49,894 bases of DNA, taken from Hyphomicrobiales bacterium (lineage in GTDB: Bacteria > Pseudomonadota > Alphaproteobacteria > Rhizobiales > Rhizobiaceae). Location of the stretch: positions 1-49,894 of the forward strand of contig JAFKJY010000088.1 of NCBI GenBank assembly GCA_017305835.1, written 5' to 3'. The notes under the pieces are model-generated. The model did no database searches. It was not told where the DNA came from and saw only the letters and a list, made by a program, of their open reading frames with translations. Both the position numbers and the translations under genes were made by a program. Position 1 is the stretch's first letter. Each line of letters opens with the position of its first letter. Below, piece after piece: positions 18,821-27,521 of the stretch.

Positions 18821-19126
18821 TCAGAGCCTTCCCATCACCTTGCCGCGGAACCCGTAGACGGTCTTGCCGCCGGCGATCGGCACCAGCGCGACGTCGCGCT
18901 CCTGGCCCGGCTCGAAGCGCACGGCGGTGCCGGCCGGGATGTCGAGGCGCATGCCGCGCGCCCTGTCGCGCTCGAAGCGGAGCGCCTCGTTGGTCTCGAA
19001 GAAATGGTAGTGGCTGCCGACCTGGATCGGCCGGTCGCCCGTGTTCGCGACCTTGAGCGTGACGGTCGGGCGGCCGGCATTCAGCTCGATTTCGCCGGGC
19101 GCGGTGAGGATCTCGCCGGGAATCAT
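18821..19126 (-). CDS. ureB: Urease beta subunit
   Basis: Structural subunit of urease, 101 aa, standard for the three-subunit enzyme. It opens with [20 protein letters not shown] and contains [18 protein letters not shown] and [14 protein letters not shown], all highly conserved. It lies 11 nt after hupE. Its transcript would run next into the opposite-strand exported-protein genes rather than into ureC, an unusual arrangement. Confidence 0.97.
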   Translation of the reverse strand: MIPGEILTAPGEIELNAGRPTVTLKVANTGDRPIQVGSHYHFFETNEALRFERDRARGMRLDIPAGTAVRFEPGQERDVALVPIAGGKTVYGFRGKVMGRL

Positions 19127-19137
19127 CGCGCGGCGCC

Positions 19138-19731
19138 TCAGATGGCGCCGGCGATCAGGCCGAGCCCGATCGCGGCCGTGGCCGCCCCGGCGAGCCGGAC
19201 GCCGCTGCGGAAGCGCGCGCCGACAAGCAGGCCGGCGCCGATGCCCGCGCCGTGGAGCAGCGCGGTGGCCAGGGCGAAGCCCGCCAGATAATCAAGGCCG
19301 GCGGCCGTTTCCGGGATTTCCGCTCCGTGCGCGTGGCCGTGGAACAGGGCGAAGAGGCCGATGACGGCTGCGCCCGCCGCCACCGGCAGGTCGACCGCGA
19401 GCGCAACCAGCAGGCCGAGCACGACCACCGAGGCGAGGATGCCCGGCTCGACCAGCGGCAGGGCGACGCCGGCAACCCCAAGCGCGCCACCTGCCAGCAT
19501 GACGCCGACGAAGGCGGCCGGCCATGCCCACGCCGCCCGGCCGCCCTTCAGCGCGGCCCACAGGCCGACCGCCACCATCGCCGCCATGTGGTCGAGGCCG
19601 GAGAAGGGATGGCCGAAGCCGGCACTGAGGGAGGTGGCGGCGCCGATCCCGACATGCGCTTGGGCGGGGGCTGCGAGGACGGCCAGCGCTGCGGCGGCGA
19701 CCAGCGCCCTGATGGTGATGGGGGATTTCAT
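19138..19731 (-). CDS. hupE: HupE/UreJ family nickel transporter
   Basis: Inner-membrane protein of 197 aa with an N-terminal cleavable-looking segment (ends PAQAHVG) and about six further hydrophobic helices. The signature [17 protein letters not shown] (metal-binding HP...DH) and [15 protein letters not shown] with clustered His are present. The family moves nickel or cobalt for hydrogenase or urease. Its place between ureA and ureB indicates nickel supply to urease. UreJ would be an equally good name. Confidence 0.92.
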   Translation of the reverse strand: MKSPITIRALVAAAALAVLAAPAQAHVGIGAATSLSAGFGHPFSGLDHMAAMVAVGLWAALKGGRAAWAWPAAFVGVMLAGGALGVAGVALPLVEPGILASVVVLGLLVALAVDLPVAAGAAVIGLFALFHGHAHGAEIPETAAGLDYLAGFALATALLHGAGIGAGLLVGARFRSGVRLAGAATAAIGLGLIAGAI

Positions 19732-19776
19732 CGGATGGTCTCCATTCCAGTCTTCAGAGACGGTATCTGGCGGCTT

Positions 19777-20079
19777 CTACCTGATCGGCTCGTGCACGGT
19801 GACGAGCTTGGTGCCGTCGGGGAAGGTCGCCTCGACCTGCACGTCGTGGATCATCTCGGCGACGCCCTCCATCACCTGCTCGCGGGTGACCACATGGGCG
19901 CCGGCCTCCATCAGGTCGGCGACGGAGCGACCGTCGCGCGCGCCCTCGACCACGAAGTCGGTGATCAGCGCGATTGCCTCGGGATGGTTGAGCCTGACGC
20001 CGCGCTCGAGCCGGCGGCGGGCGACCATCGCGGCCATGGCGACGAGCAGCTTGTCCTTTTCGCGGGGCGTCAGGTTCAT
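19777..20079 (-). CDS. ureA: Urease gamma subunit
   Basis: Smallest structural urease subunit, 100 aa. Complete family sequence: [41 protein letters not shown] and the C-terminal [12 protein letters not shown]. It lies 15 nt after ureD and 45 nt before hupE, in the same transcript. Confidence 0.98.
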   Translation of the reverse strand: MNLTPREKDKLLVAMAAMVARRRLERGVRLNHPEAIALITDFVVEGARDGRSVADLMEAGAHVVTREQVMEGVAEMIHDVQVEATFPDGTKLVTVHEPIR

Positions 20080-20094
20080 GCGGTGCGCGACCCT

Positions 20095-20934
20095 CTAGAG
20101 TGACCATAATTTGGGCAGCGGCGCCTGCCCGTTGAGCAGCGACAGCAGCGGCACCAGACGGCGGCGCAGCGCGTAGCCGTCTTCCGCGACGAGCCTCGCA
20201 AGAAGCTTGCCAGTCCCGCCGACGCGCCAGAAGCTGGCGCCGCCCGCCTCGCCGACCGCGTCGCGGGCCTCGGCGAGCAGCGCCTCGCCGCGCTCGCCGA
20301 CCAGCAGCACCGAGGCGAAGGCGAGGCCGCCGCCGGCCCCTGCCCGCGCGGCGAGCTGGCGTGGCACGTCGGGGCCGAGCCGGACGTCCTCGGCATGGAC
20401 GAGCCGCGAGCCTGCGCGGACGCGCCAGCGGTCGTGGAAGCGGGCCAGCGCGACCGTCTCGCCATGCGCCTGCCGGCCGACCAGCACCGCCTCGGCCACC
20501 AGCACTTCGGCTCCATCCCCCAGCTCGACGTCGAGGCGGCGGGCAAGGGCCGCGCGGTCGAACAGGATCGTCTCCTGCGGCAGCCAGGCGAGCCGCCCCC
20601 CTGCGCCGACCCTTATCGCCGCGCCGACGCGGGCCTCGCCGGAGGCCGCCTTGTAGATGCGCTCGCAGGCCTGCGTGGTGACGGTCAGCCGGCTGCCCTC
20701 CCCCGCCGCGATCCGCCAGTCCAGCCGGTCGCCGCCGGTCAGCCCGCCCGCCGTGTTGATGAGCACGGCCTCGGCACCCGCGCCGTCGCCGCGCGGCAGG
20801 CGGATCTTCGCCGCGCCCTCCTGGTAGAGCTCGGCCACGCGGGTGCGGCCGTCGCGGACGGCGACCGAGAGCCGGCCATGGGCTGCGACGCGCTGCGAGG
20901 CGAGCGCGCTTTCGATGTTCGGCCGGGCGTTCAT
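20095..20934 (-). CDS. ureD: Urease accessory protein UreD
   Basis: Scaffold chaperone that binds apo-urease and receives nickel through UreF-UreG, 279 aa. Family features: RLPRGDGAGAEAVLINTAGGLTGGD, VTTQACERIYKA and LPQETILFDRA. I chose the ATG at 20934 (MNARPNIESALASQRVAAHG); upstream codons in frame look non-coding. First gene of the ureDA-hupE-ureB transcript. The 159-nt gap to the divergent GST gene must hold its promoter, but I see no clear motif. Confidence 0.95.
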   Translation of the reverse strand: MNARPNIESALASQRVAAHGRLSVAVRDGRTRVAELYQEGAAKIRLPRGDGAGAEAVLINTAGGLTGGDRLDWRIAAGEGSRLTVTTQACERIYKAASGEARVGAAIRVGAGGRLAWLPQETILFDRAALARRLDVELGDGAEVLVAEAVLVGRQAHGETVALARFHDRWRVRAGSRLVHAEDVRLGPDVPRQLAARAGAGGGLAFASVLLVGERGEALLAEARDAVGEAGGASFWRVGGTGKLLARLVAEDGYALRRRLVPLLSLLNGQAPLPKLWSL

Positions 20935-21093
20935 GCGCCTGAAGGTTCCATGTCGCCGCCTCCCAAGCAAGGGCCGCGCCAGATGCGGCAACGCGGACCG
21001 GCAGGTTCAGGAAAATTGACTTCCCGGACTGTGCGGCCGGGGCGTATCAGGGGGCTCCCACCGCTTCCTCCCCCCGAACACGCAGGTGCCAAG

Positions 21094-21798
21094 ATGGCGG
21101 ATTTCTCGCAGTTCCCGATCAATGCGCGCTGGCCGGCCAAGCATCCCGACCGGCTGCAGCTCTATTCCTTCGCGACGCCGAACGGCGTCAAGGTCTCGGC
21201 CATGCTGGAGGAGACCGGCCTGCCCTACGAGGCGCACACGGTCTTCATCGGCAAGGACGAGAGCTGGACGCCGGAGTTCCTGTCGCTCAACCCGAACGGC
21301 AAGATCCCGGCGATCATCGATCCGAATGGGCCGGGCGGCAAGCCGCTGGCGCTGTTCGAGTCCGGCGCCATCCTCGTCTATCTCGCCGAGAAGACCGGCA
21401 GGCTGATCCCGGCGGACGCGGCCGGCCGCTACGAGGCGCTGCAGTGGGTGTTCTTCCAGATGGCCGGGATGGGGCCGATGTTCGGCCAGCTCGGCTTCTT
21501 CCACAAGTTCGCCGGCAAGGACTACGAGGACAAGCGCCCGCGCGACCGCTACGCCAAGGAATCGGCGCGCCTGCTCGGCGTGCTCGACCAGCGGCTCGCG
21601 GGCCGCGACTACGTGATGGGCAGGGACTACACGATCGCCGACGTCGCCATGTGGCCTTGGGTGCGCAACCTCGTCGGCTTCTACGGCGCCCGCGAGCTCG
21701 TCGGCTACGACGCGACGAAGAACATAGCCGGCTGGCTGGAGCGTTGCCTGGCGCGGCCGGCCAGCCAGGCCGCGCTCGACATCCCGCCGCGCGAATAG
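21094..21798 (+). CDS. Glutathione S-transferase, YghU/YfcG (nu) type
   Basis: 234 aa cytosolic GST with disulfide-bond reductase-type architecture. After an N-terminal extension the thioredoxin half has LYSFATPNGVKVSAMLEETGLPY (TPNG loop) and LNPNGKIPAIIDPNGPGGKPLALFESGAI. The C-terminal helical half has MGRDYTIADVAMWPWVRN. The Thr/Asn pair in TPNG replaces the Tyr or Ser of other classes, as in E. coli YfcG and YghU, which bind two glutathiones. ATG 21094 is chosen over a long non-homologous upstream frame. Monocistronic and divergent from ureD. Confidence 0.9.
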   Translation: MADFSQFPINARWPAKHPDRLQLYSFATPNGVKVSAMLEETGLPYEAHTVFIGKDESWTPEFLSLNPNGKIPAIIDPNGPGGKPLALFESGAILVYLAEKTGRLIPADAAGRYEALQWVFFQMAGMGPMFGQLGFFHKFAGKDYEDKRPRDRYAKESARLLGVLDQRLAGRDYVMGRDYTIADVAMWPWVRNLVGFYGARELVGYDATKNIAGWLERCLARPASQAALDIPPRE

Positions 21799-21813
21799 CG
21801 CGGCGGCCCCGGC

Positions 21814-23589
21814 TCAGCGCCGGAACAGGCGCATCAGCGTAGTTTCCAGCCGCGACCGTTCGCCGGCGGCGAGGTCGGCCGGGATGAAGCGGTAGAGGAA
21901 GCGCTGGGCCTCCGGCAGGCTGACGATGCCCGCCTTGCGCAGGAACGACAGGGTCGACAGCAGCGCGTTCGAGTCGCATTCGGCCGGCACGTATTCCCAG
22001 TAGGAGCCGTGCTCGCCCTCGGCCTTCTCCATGCCGCAGCGGTCTTCCGGCGGCGCGTCGCGCCACAGAAGCGAGAGGATGTCGCTCAGCGCCGAGGGGT
22101 TGTTGGCGTAGTAGCTGTGCATCAGCATGTCGTCGCCGATCGAGGTCATGTCGATCGAATCGACGTTGCCGAGATGCAGGATGCCCTTGCCGCCCTGGCC
22201 GGCGCGCACGGCGTCGCCGTGCAGCTTGCGCGACACGGCCAGCGCCCAGTCCTTGTCGGAGGCGTAGAGGGTGAGGCGCTGCGCGGCGCTGCGCATGGTC
22301 TTGGCCATCTCGGCGAACAGCCCGGCGTCGAGGTCGGGCGCGGTGAACAGCACCTGGTCGAAGGCCGGCGGCTCGCCCTCGTGGCGTAGCGCGTAGAGCT
22401 CCAGCGCGTCGGTGAGCGCGCGGTTGCCCATCGAATGGGCGATCAGGTGGATGCGCTTGGCGCCCGACTTCTTCACCACGTCCTCGAGGAAGCGCGACAG
22501 GTGCCGGCCGGACAGGTTCACCACCGCCGTGTCGGCGATGTAGGACAGGACCGAGGCGCGGGACGGCCACGAATAGAGGATCGGCACGCCGTCGAAATTC
22601 ATGTCGTAGGCCATCTGCGCGGTGCGCTGGGCGGCCTCCGCGAAGGGCACGTTGAAGCCGTGCACGAAGACGAAGGCCGATTCGCTGCCGGCCTGGGAGA
22701 GCTGGCCGCGCATGTCGGCGAAGACTGCGTCGGCGTCGCCCGGCGTCACCGACTGCAGCACGACGTGCTTGCCCGGGTCCTCGCGAAATTCCAGCGTCCA
22801 TACCGAAGGCCGCTCGATCTTGCCGGGCAGGTGCTGCGGCGGGATGGAGACGACGGCCGAGCCCATCTCCAGCTCGCCGCGGTCGCCGCCGTAGAAATTC
22901 GCCGGATCCTCGTCGCCGGTGCGGGCGCGGTCGGTGGCGTAGTAGATCTTGACCTTGGTCGAGCCGTTCGCCGGGTCCTTGCTGAATATGTCGCGCGAGC
23001 CGGCCTCGCGGGCCTGCTCGAAGCCGTCTCTGGCCTCCGCCGCGCGGGCGGCGACCTCGGCTTCGGCGCCCGCGGCCACCGCGTCGAGCCGCGCCAGCCA
23101 GGCATCGGCCCGGTCGAGCAGGCCCGCGGCCGGCAGGATCTCGAGGATGTGGGCGATCGCCTCAACCGCCGCGGCGCGATCGCCGGCCTTCAGGCGCTCG
23201 TCGGCCAGCCGGTCGAGCACGGGGATCAGGGCGGGCGAGGTTTCGCCGTCGCGGGTGGCGATCGACTGCGCCTGCGCCTCCAGCGCATCCGCGGCCTCGG
23301 CATGGCGGCCGGCCTCCGACAGGATGGCGGCCTTGCGCGCCAGCAGGTCCTCGACGAAATGCGGGTCGTCGGCGGTCGCCAGCGCGCCGTCGATCAGCCG
23401 CAGCGCCTCGTCGGTACGGCCGGCGGCGCGCGCCTCGTCGATCTGCAATCCGACCAGCGGGTCGGGCACGGCCTGGGCCGAGGCCTTTTCAGGCGCGAGT
23501 ACTACTCCCGCAACCGTCGCGACCAGCGCCAAGACAAGAAAAAGCCGCCCTGCGCATGCCCGCGCCCGCAGCAAAGACCCGCCGACCAT
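21814..23589 (-). CDS. Exported alpha/beta hydrolase (DUF900 type)
   Basis: 591 aa. N-terminal hydrophobic export signal (LFLVLALVATVAGVVLA then EKASAQA). Residues 45-200 are Ala-rich helices resembling tetratricopeptide repeats. From about 210 (KVKIYYATDRART) there is a DUF900 alpha/beta hydrolase domain with FVFVHGFNV (oxyanion region, 307-315). Likely triad: S386 in IAHSMGN, D419 in APDLDAG, H491 in LMHSYY. Similar proteins are esterases or lipases of the envelope; the substrate is unknown. It is convergent with the GST gene and leads toward tRNA-Arg on the other side. The TPR-like front suggests binding to a partner protein. Confidence 0.85.
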   Translation of the reverse strand: MVGGSLLRARACAGRLFLVLALVATVAGVVLAPEKASAQAVPDPLVGLQIDEARAAGRTDEALRLIDGALATADDPHFVEDLLARKAAILSEAGRHAEAADALEAQAQSIATRDGETSPALIPVLDRLADERLKAGDRAAAVEAIAHILEILPAAGLLDRADAWLARLDAVAAGAEAEVAARAAEARDGFEQAREAGSRDIFSKDPANGSTKVKIYYATDRARTGDEDPANFYGGDRGELEMGSAVVSIPPQHLPGKIERPSVWTLEFREDPGKHVVLQSVTPGDADAVFADMRGQLSQAGSESAFVFVHGFNVPFAEAAQRTAQMAYDMNFDGVPILYSWPSRASVLSYIADTAVVNLSGRHLSRFLEDVVKKSGAKRIHLIAHSMGNRALTDALELYALRHEGEPPAFDQVLFTAPDLDAGLFAEMAKTMRSAAQRLTLYASDKDWALAVSRKLHGDAVRAGQGGKGILHLGNVDSIDMTSIGDDMLMHSYYANNPSALSDILSLLWRDAPPEDRCGMEKAEGEHGSYWEYVPAECDSNALLSTLSFLRKAGIVSLPEAQRFLYRFIPADLAAGERSRLETTLMRLFRR

Positions 23590-23831
23590 CCGACGCCTCC
23601 CGATCCACCACCGGCCGCCCGCGGCCGGAAACCCGCTCGCCTTCTAGACGCGGCTCACGGCAAAATAGTGAAACGCGGCGGAGAAATTGTCCATCGAGCC
23701 AGCGGATCCCCTTGCCTGGCTCCCGAGCACGCGCCGGCGATGCCAGAATTGGGCGTTGATGCGCCGGGTCGCATCGTCTATGAAGCCGTCAGCGCGGACT
23801 CGCGTCCGCGACGCGCCTGCCACCGCAGGAT

Positions 23832-23908
23832 GCACCCGTAGCTCAGCTGGATAGAGTGCTGCCCTCCGAAGGCAGAGGTCACAGGTTCGAATCCTGTCGG
23901 GTGCGCCA
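23832..23908 (+). tRNA. tRNA-Arg (anticodon CCG)
   Basis: 77-nt cloverleaf with encoded CCA. Acceptor stem GCACCCG pairs with CGGGTGC. The anticodon stem CTGCC/GGCAG encloses the loop CTCCGAA, giving anticodon CCG (reads the CGG Arg codon). The T arm is ACAGG-TTCGAAT-CCTGT. The gene is intact, and I see no repeated 3' end nearby that would mark an integrated element. Confidence 0.97.
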
Positions 23909-23925
23909 ATTTCCAGCCTTGCCGC

Positions 23926-24600
23926 TCAGCGGCCCTTTTCCAGCAGCCGGGCGATCTCGGCGTAGCCGCGGGCGCGGGCGTGGGCGAGCGGGGTGACGCC
24001 GTCTCGGTCGGCGATCGAGCGGTCGGCGCCCGCTTCGAGAAGCAGGCGCACCACCTGCCGGTGGTCGGGGCCGCCGTCGCCCAGCACCACGGCCTCCATC
24101 AGCGCCGTCCAGCCGAGATTGTTGACGTGGTCGAGCGGGGCGCCGGCGGCGATCAGGCGGCGCACGACCTCGACATGGCCGAGATGCGCGGCCGCGATCA
24201 GCGCGGTGCCGCACCATGGGCTGGTCGTCAGGCCCGGATCGTTGCCGAGCGCGATGGCGAGCGACATCAGCCCGGGATCGTCCGCCACGGCAGCGATGGT
24301 GACGACGTCGTAGGCCTGCGCCTCCAGCGCGTTCATGTCGGCGCCGGCCGCGGCCAGCGCACGCAACGCCTCGTCCTGCGAGGCGAAGGCCGCGACATGC
24401 GCCGGCGTGCGGCCATGCGCGTCGCGGCCGTCCAGCGCGGCACCCGTCGCGGCAAGGCGACGGATTTCGGCGACGTCGCCCTGCCCGGCGGCCCGGTGCA
24501 GGCCCCGATAGGCGGCGAGCTCGGCCGGCGACGGCGCGGTCTGCGCCTGGACGGCGGATGCCACGGCGAGCAGGGCGGAAACGAGGATCGTGCGCAGCAT
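23926..24600 (-). CDS. Exported ankyrin-repeat protein (first copy)
   Basis: 224 aa. Signal peptide [20 protein letters not shown], so probably periplasmic. Five or so ankyrin repeats: [31 protein letters not shown], a degenerate third, [36 protein letters not shown], and a last one ending [16 protein letters not shown]. The last two repeats are very like those of the protein at 27522-28184, so the two are paralogues. Such proteins act by binding other proteins; Pseudomonas AnkB supports a periplasmic catalase. It is downstream of the HbpS-like gene, separated by a stable hairpin. Confidence 0.9.
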   Translation of the reverse strand: MLRTILVSALLAVASAVQAQTAPSPAELAAYRGLHRAAGQGDVAEIRRLAATGAALDGRDAHGRTPAHVAAFASQDEALRALAAAGADMNALEAQAYDVVTIAAVADDPGLMSLAIALGNDPGLTTSPWCGTALIAAAHLGHVEVVRRLIAAGAPLDHVNNLGWTALMEAVVLGDGGPDHRQVVRLLLEAGADRSIADRDGVTPLAHARARGYAEIARLLEKGR

Positions 24601-24622
24601 GGCGGCTTCTCCGTGAAAGGGT

Positions 24623-24646
24623 GCGGCCCGCGGGGTCGCGGGCCGC
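24623..24646 (-). terminator. Stable hairpin between HbpS-like and ankyrin genes
   Basis: Perfect 10-bp stem GCGGCCCGCG / CGCGGGCCGC with a 4-nt loop. It lies after the HbpS-like stop and just before the ribosome site of the ankyrin gene. With only CCTTT after it on the minus strand it may be a partial terminator that lowers expression of the ankyrin gene. Confidence 0.5.
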
Positions 24647-24666
24647 GTCGTCGCGTGGCGGATCGC

Positions 24667-25155
24667 CTACTCGGCGGCGCCGATCGCCTTCAGGCCGGCC
24701 ACGGCGCAGCCGGCGTCGATATCGCCCGAGGGCGCGCCGCCGACGCCGATGCCGCCGACCAGCGCATTCGCGATCCTGACCGGCAGGCCGCCGGCCTGGA
24801 TGACCATGCGCGCATCCATGTCGCGCAGGCCCTCATTGGCCGGCTTGGAGGCGATGAACTCGGCGAGACCCGCCGTGTCGCGGCCCATGGCCGCGGAGGT
24901 GAAGGCCTTGCCCTGCGCGCTGGTGGCGGTATGCGGGCCGGAATTGTCGGCCTTGAGCAGCACCTTGGTCGAGCCGTCGCGGGCGACGATGGCGACGCTG
25001 ACATTGTGGCCTTCGGCGACGCAGGCCTTCAGCGCGGCGTCGGCCGCCTTGGTCGCCAGCTCGAGCGGCAGGTAGGGCGCGGCGGGCAGCTCCTGCGCGA
25101 CGGCGGCGGCCGGGGCGAGAAGGGCGGCGGCGAGGACGAGGTTGCGGATCATCAT
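24667..25155 (-). CDS. Exported GlcG/HbpS-like heme-binding family protein
   Basis: 162 aa. Signal peptide MMIRNLVLAAALLAPAAAVAQ; the rest is a GlcG/HbpS domain with LATKAADAALKACVAEGHNVSVAIVARDG, the GKAFTSAAMGRDT segment, IQAGGLPVRI, and the Gly-rich GGIGVGGAPSGDIDAGCAVAGL. In Streptomyces HbpS binds heme and modulates the sensor kinase SenS under oxidative stress. Here the gene directly follows a response regulator/kinase pair, so a similar sensory role is likely (inference). Only one Cys pair (residues about 45 and 151) is visible. A good AAGGAG lies before the start. A palindrome about 83 nt upstream may be the regulator's site. Confidence 0.9.
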   Translation of the reverse strand: MMIRNLVLAAALLAPAAAVAQELPAAPYLPLELATKAADAALKACVAEGHNVSVAIVARDGSTKVLLKADNSGPHTATSAQGKAFTSAAMGRDTAGLAEFIASKPANEGLRDMDARMVIQAGGLPVRIANALVGGIGVGGAPSGDIDAGCAVAGLKAIGAAE

Positions 25156-25229
25156 GGTCTCCTTTCGTGTTGATGAAAGGAAGCTAGCCGGCGCCCGGCG
25201 CGGCCGGTATTCGTAGGCCTTGCGGCCGC

Positions 25230-25247
25230 CTCCGTAGTTCTACGGAG
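25230..25247. promoter_or_regulatory. Candidate response-regulator operator upstream of HbpS-like gene
   Basis: CTCCGTAG-TT-CTACGGAG: an 8-bp perfect inverted repeat with a 2-nt spacer. It spans the stop codon of the response-regulator gene and is centred about 83 nt before the HbpS-like start codon. A further half-site-like TTCGTAGG lies at about 25210-25218, closer to the gene. Size, symmetry and position fit an activator site for a LuxR-type dimer. With a 2-nt centre it would make a poor terminator loop. Confidence 0.6.
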
Positions 25248-25848
25248 CCTCGCGGCCGTTCAGCCACAGGCGCGTCATCTCGGCCTGCGAGGTGGTGCCG
25301 AGCTTGGCGGCGATGGCGGCGCGGTGGCTTTCGACGGTGCGCGGCGACAGCCCCAGCCCCTCGGCGATCTGGCGGGTGGTGAAGCCCTCGGCGATGCGGT
25401 CGAGCACCTCGCGCTCGCGCGGCGTCAGCGCGGCCAGCAGCGCCAGCGTCTCGGCCTTCTCGGCGCGGCGGCCGAGCGCGCGCTCCAGCGCCTCCTGTCC
25501 CTTCTGGATGGCGTCGATCAGGTCCTGCTCGTCGATCGGCTTGGACAGGAAATCGACCGCGCCGTTGCGGAAGGCGCGGCGGCAGGCCTCGATGTCGCCA
25601 TGGCCGGAGATGACGATCGTCGGCCAGTCGATACCCTGCTCGTTGAGCCGCTCCTGCAGCTTCAGCCCGGAGATCGCCGGCATGCGGATGTCTAGGACGA
25701 GGCAGCCCGGCGCGAGCTTCGGCACCTGCGCGAGGAAGGCCTGCGGGTCGGCGAAGCCGGTGGCTTCGATGCCGACGGTCGACAGGAGCAGGCCGAGCGC
25801 GCGGCGCACCGCCTCGTCGTCGTCGACAAGATAGACGGGACGGGTCAT
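25240..25848 (-). CDS. FixJ/NarL-like two-component response regulator
   Basis: 202 aa. Receiver domain 1-120 with acidic pocket D10-D11, phospho-acceptor D53 (VLDIRMP), S81 (VISGHG) and K103 (FLSKPID). A short linker leads to a LuxR-type helix-turn-helix (LTPREREVLDRIAEG...LGLSPRTVESH) at about 140-185. The DIEACRRAFRNGAVDFL segment is FixJ-like. ATG 25848 overlaps the end of the kinase gene by 4 nt, so the pair is coupled. Its probable targets are the neighbouring HbpS-like and ankyrin genes, given the palindrome at its own 3' end. Confidence 0.94.
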   Translation of the reverse strand: MTRPVYLVDDDEAVRRALGLLLSTVGIEATGFADPQAFLAQVPKLAPGCLVLDIRMPAISGLKLQERLNEQGIDWPTIVISGHGDIEACRRAFRNGAVDFLSKPIDEQDLIDAIQKGQEALERALGRRAEKAETLALLAALTPREREVLDRIAEGFTTRQIAEGLGLSPRTVESHRAAIAAKLGTTSQAEMTRLWLNGREAP

Positions 25849-27380
25849 TGCGCGGCCTCCGCCGGAGCTTCTTCGTGCGGCAGGACGACCCGGAAGGTCG
25901 CGCCCGGGCCGCCGTCGACGAGCGCGATCTCGCCGCCGGCGCGCTCCACGAGGCGCTGGCTCAGCGCCAGGCCGAGGCCGGTGCCGTCGGCGCGGGTCGT
26001 GGTGAACGGCGTGAACAGGCGCGGCCGCAGCGCCTCGGCCACGCCGGGGCCATCGTCGGCGACCTCCAGCAAGGTCCGGCCTGCCTCCTGCCGCAGCGTG
26101 ACGGAGACCCGGCCGCCCTCGTCCGCCGCGCCCACCGCCTCGATCGCATTGCGCACGAGGTTGAAGACGACCTGCTCCATCTCGATGGCGTCGGCGACGA
26201 CGGAAACCGGAGCGTCGGGGACGTCGAACTCCAGCCGCACGCCGGAGCGTTCGGCCTGCGGGGCGAGCAGCGCCCGCACGTTGGCGACGACCTCGCGCAG
26301 GTCGCAGGCCGAGGCCGGCGGGCGCCGCGGGCGCGACCAGTTGCGGAAGCGCTCCAGCATCGCGGAGGCCCGGCGCGCCTGCGCCACGGTGTCGTCCAGC
26401 ACCGGCGCCAGCGCCGCCGCGTCGCCGCGGGCGAGCAGCCGCCGCCCGGCCTGCGCCTGCGCGAGGATGGCGGTGAGCGGCTGCGTCAGCTCGTGCGCGA
26501 GGCCGCTCGCCATCTCGCCGAGCGCGTTGACGCGCGAGGCATGGGCGAGGCGGGAATCGAGCGCGCTGAGCCGTGCCTGCTCCATCGCGGCGCGGGCGCG
26601 CGCCCGCTGGCGCAGGGCCGCGAGCGCGGCGACATAGGCAAGGGCGACGGCAAGCAGCGTCAGGATCGTCGCGACGGGCGGGAACAGGTCGGCAAGGCCG
26701 ATCTTCACCCCCGTCTGCAGCAGCAAGGGCTGCGATGCGCTGCCGAGCACCTTGGAGAAGCGGATCGTCCCTGACGCCGCGCCCGGGTCGAGCAGCGGCT
26801 GGCCGTCCGGCAGCGACAGGCCGAGCGCGACGCCGGGGCGCGACCAGAAGGGCGCCGCCTCGCCGACCAGCCCTTCGGCGTCGATGCCCAGCATCAGCCC
26901 GTAGCGCGCCGCGTCGGAATTGGGGCTGCGCTTGACCATGATGTAGTGGTGCGGCCTGCCGGGATGCGGCAGAAGCGCGATCCGCCCGTCGGAGGTACGG
27001 GCCGCCGAACGGACGAGCTGCGCGGTGGCGGGATCGAGCGGCTCGGTGCCGACGATTTCCGCATCCGGGTCGAGCGGAACGAGTTGCACCTCGTCGATGC
27101 GCGGATAGAAGCGCGTGATCGTCGCAGCGACATCGAGGAAGAGGTCGTTCCTCTCGCCTCCGGCGGCGACCGCGATCGCGGACAGGGCGGTCATGTGCGC
27201 GTCGTGCTGGTCGGCGCGCTGGGAGGCGAGCCGGTGGAGCACGGTGCTCTCCTGCTCCAGCCCGGCGACCAGCGCCTGACGCTCGAAGGCCGCGAGCGCT
27301 CCGGCCGCAACGAGGAGCAGCAGGCAGCCAATGGCGGCCAGCCCGAGCGGGCTTTCGAGAAGCGGGCGGGTGCGCATCAT
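25845..27380 (-). CDS. Membrane sensor histidine kinase
   Basis: 511 aa. First transmembrane helix about 12-31, a periplasmic sensor domain of about 200 residues, second helix about 233-256, then a short coil and the kinase core. Phospho-acceptor H296 lies in GLAHELTQPLTAIL (HPK4 class, DctB/FixL type). The N box is NLVRNAIEAV, the G1 box DDGPGV and the G2 box GTGLGLAL. The periplasmic domain contains FYPRIDEVQLVPLDP and HHYIMVKRS; I cannot assign a ligand. It could be modulated by the exported HbpS-like protein encoded just downstream. Start ATG at 27380 or the adjacent ATG at 27377. Confidence 0.94.
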   Translation of the reverse strand: MMRTRPLLESPLGLAAIGCLLLLVAAGALAAFERQALVAGLEQESTVLHRLASQRADQHDAHMTALSAIAVAAGGERNDLFLDVAATITRFYPRIDEVQLVPLDPDAEIVGTEPLDPATAQLVRSAARTSDGRIALLPHPGRPHHYIMVKRSPNSDAARYGLMLGIDAEGLVGEAAPFWSRPGVALGLSLPDGQPLLDPGAASGTIRFSKVLGSASQPLLLQTGVKIGLADLFPPVATILTLLAVALAYVAALAALRQRARARAAMEQARLSALDSRLAHASRVNALGEMASGLAHELTQPLTAILAQAQAGRRLLARGDAAALAPVLDDTVAQARRASAMLERFRNWSRPRRPPASACDLREVVANVRALLAPQAERSGVRLEFDVPDAPVSVVADAIEMEQVVFNLVRNAIEAVGAADEGGRVSVTLRQEAGRTLLEVADDGPGVAEALRPRLFTPFTTTRADGTGLGLALSQRLVERAGGEIALVDGGPGATFRVVLPHEEAPAEAAQ

Positions 27381-27397
27381 CGAGGCATTGTTGCAGT

Positions 27398-27445
27398 TTG
27401 CGCGCGCAACGGGAATTGCGGTGCTCCGGATATTTGATTTTCAAA
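27398..27445. promoter_or_regulatory. Two dyads in kinase/ankyrin divergent promoter region
   Basis: The 141-nt gap between the divergent kinase and second ankyrin genes holds a perfect palindrome TTGCGCGCGCAA (27398-27409) and an inverted repeat TTTGA-N3-TCAAA (27433-27445). Either may be an operator controlling both directions. Neither matches the CCGTAG-type palindrome at 25230-25247. Confidence 0.4.
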
Positions 27446-27521
27446 CCCGAAGCTCCGCTCCTATCTGAACGGCGTACGACCGCGGCCACCGTCCATCCGG
27501 CCAGCCCCGTGGAGATCCGAA

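Noticed and set aside
21093..21094. Upstream extension of the GST frame back to 20395
   Set aside because: The extension runs antisense through ureD and has no homology; the family N terminus begins at ATG 21094.
23832..23908. tRNA-Arg as an integration site for a genomic island
   Set aside because: No integrase gene and no repeat of the tRNA 3' end were seen in the window, and flanking genes look chromosomal and compositionally uniform.
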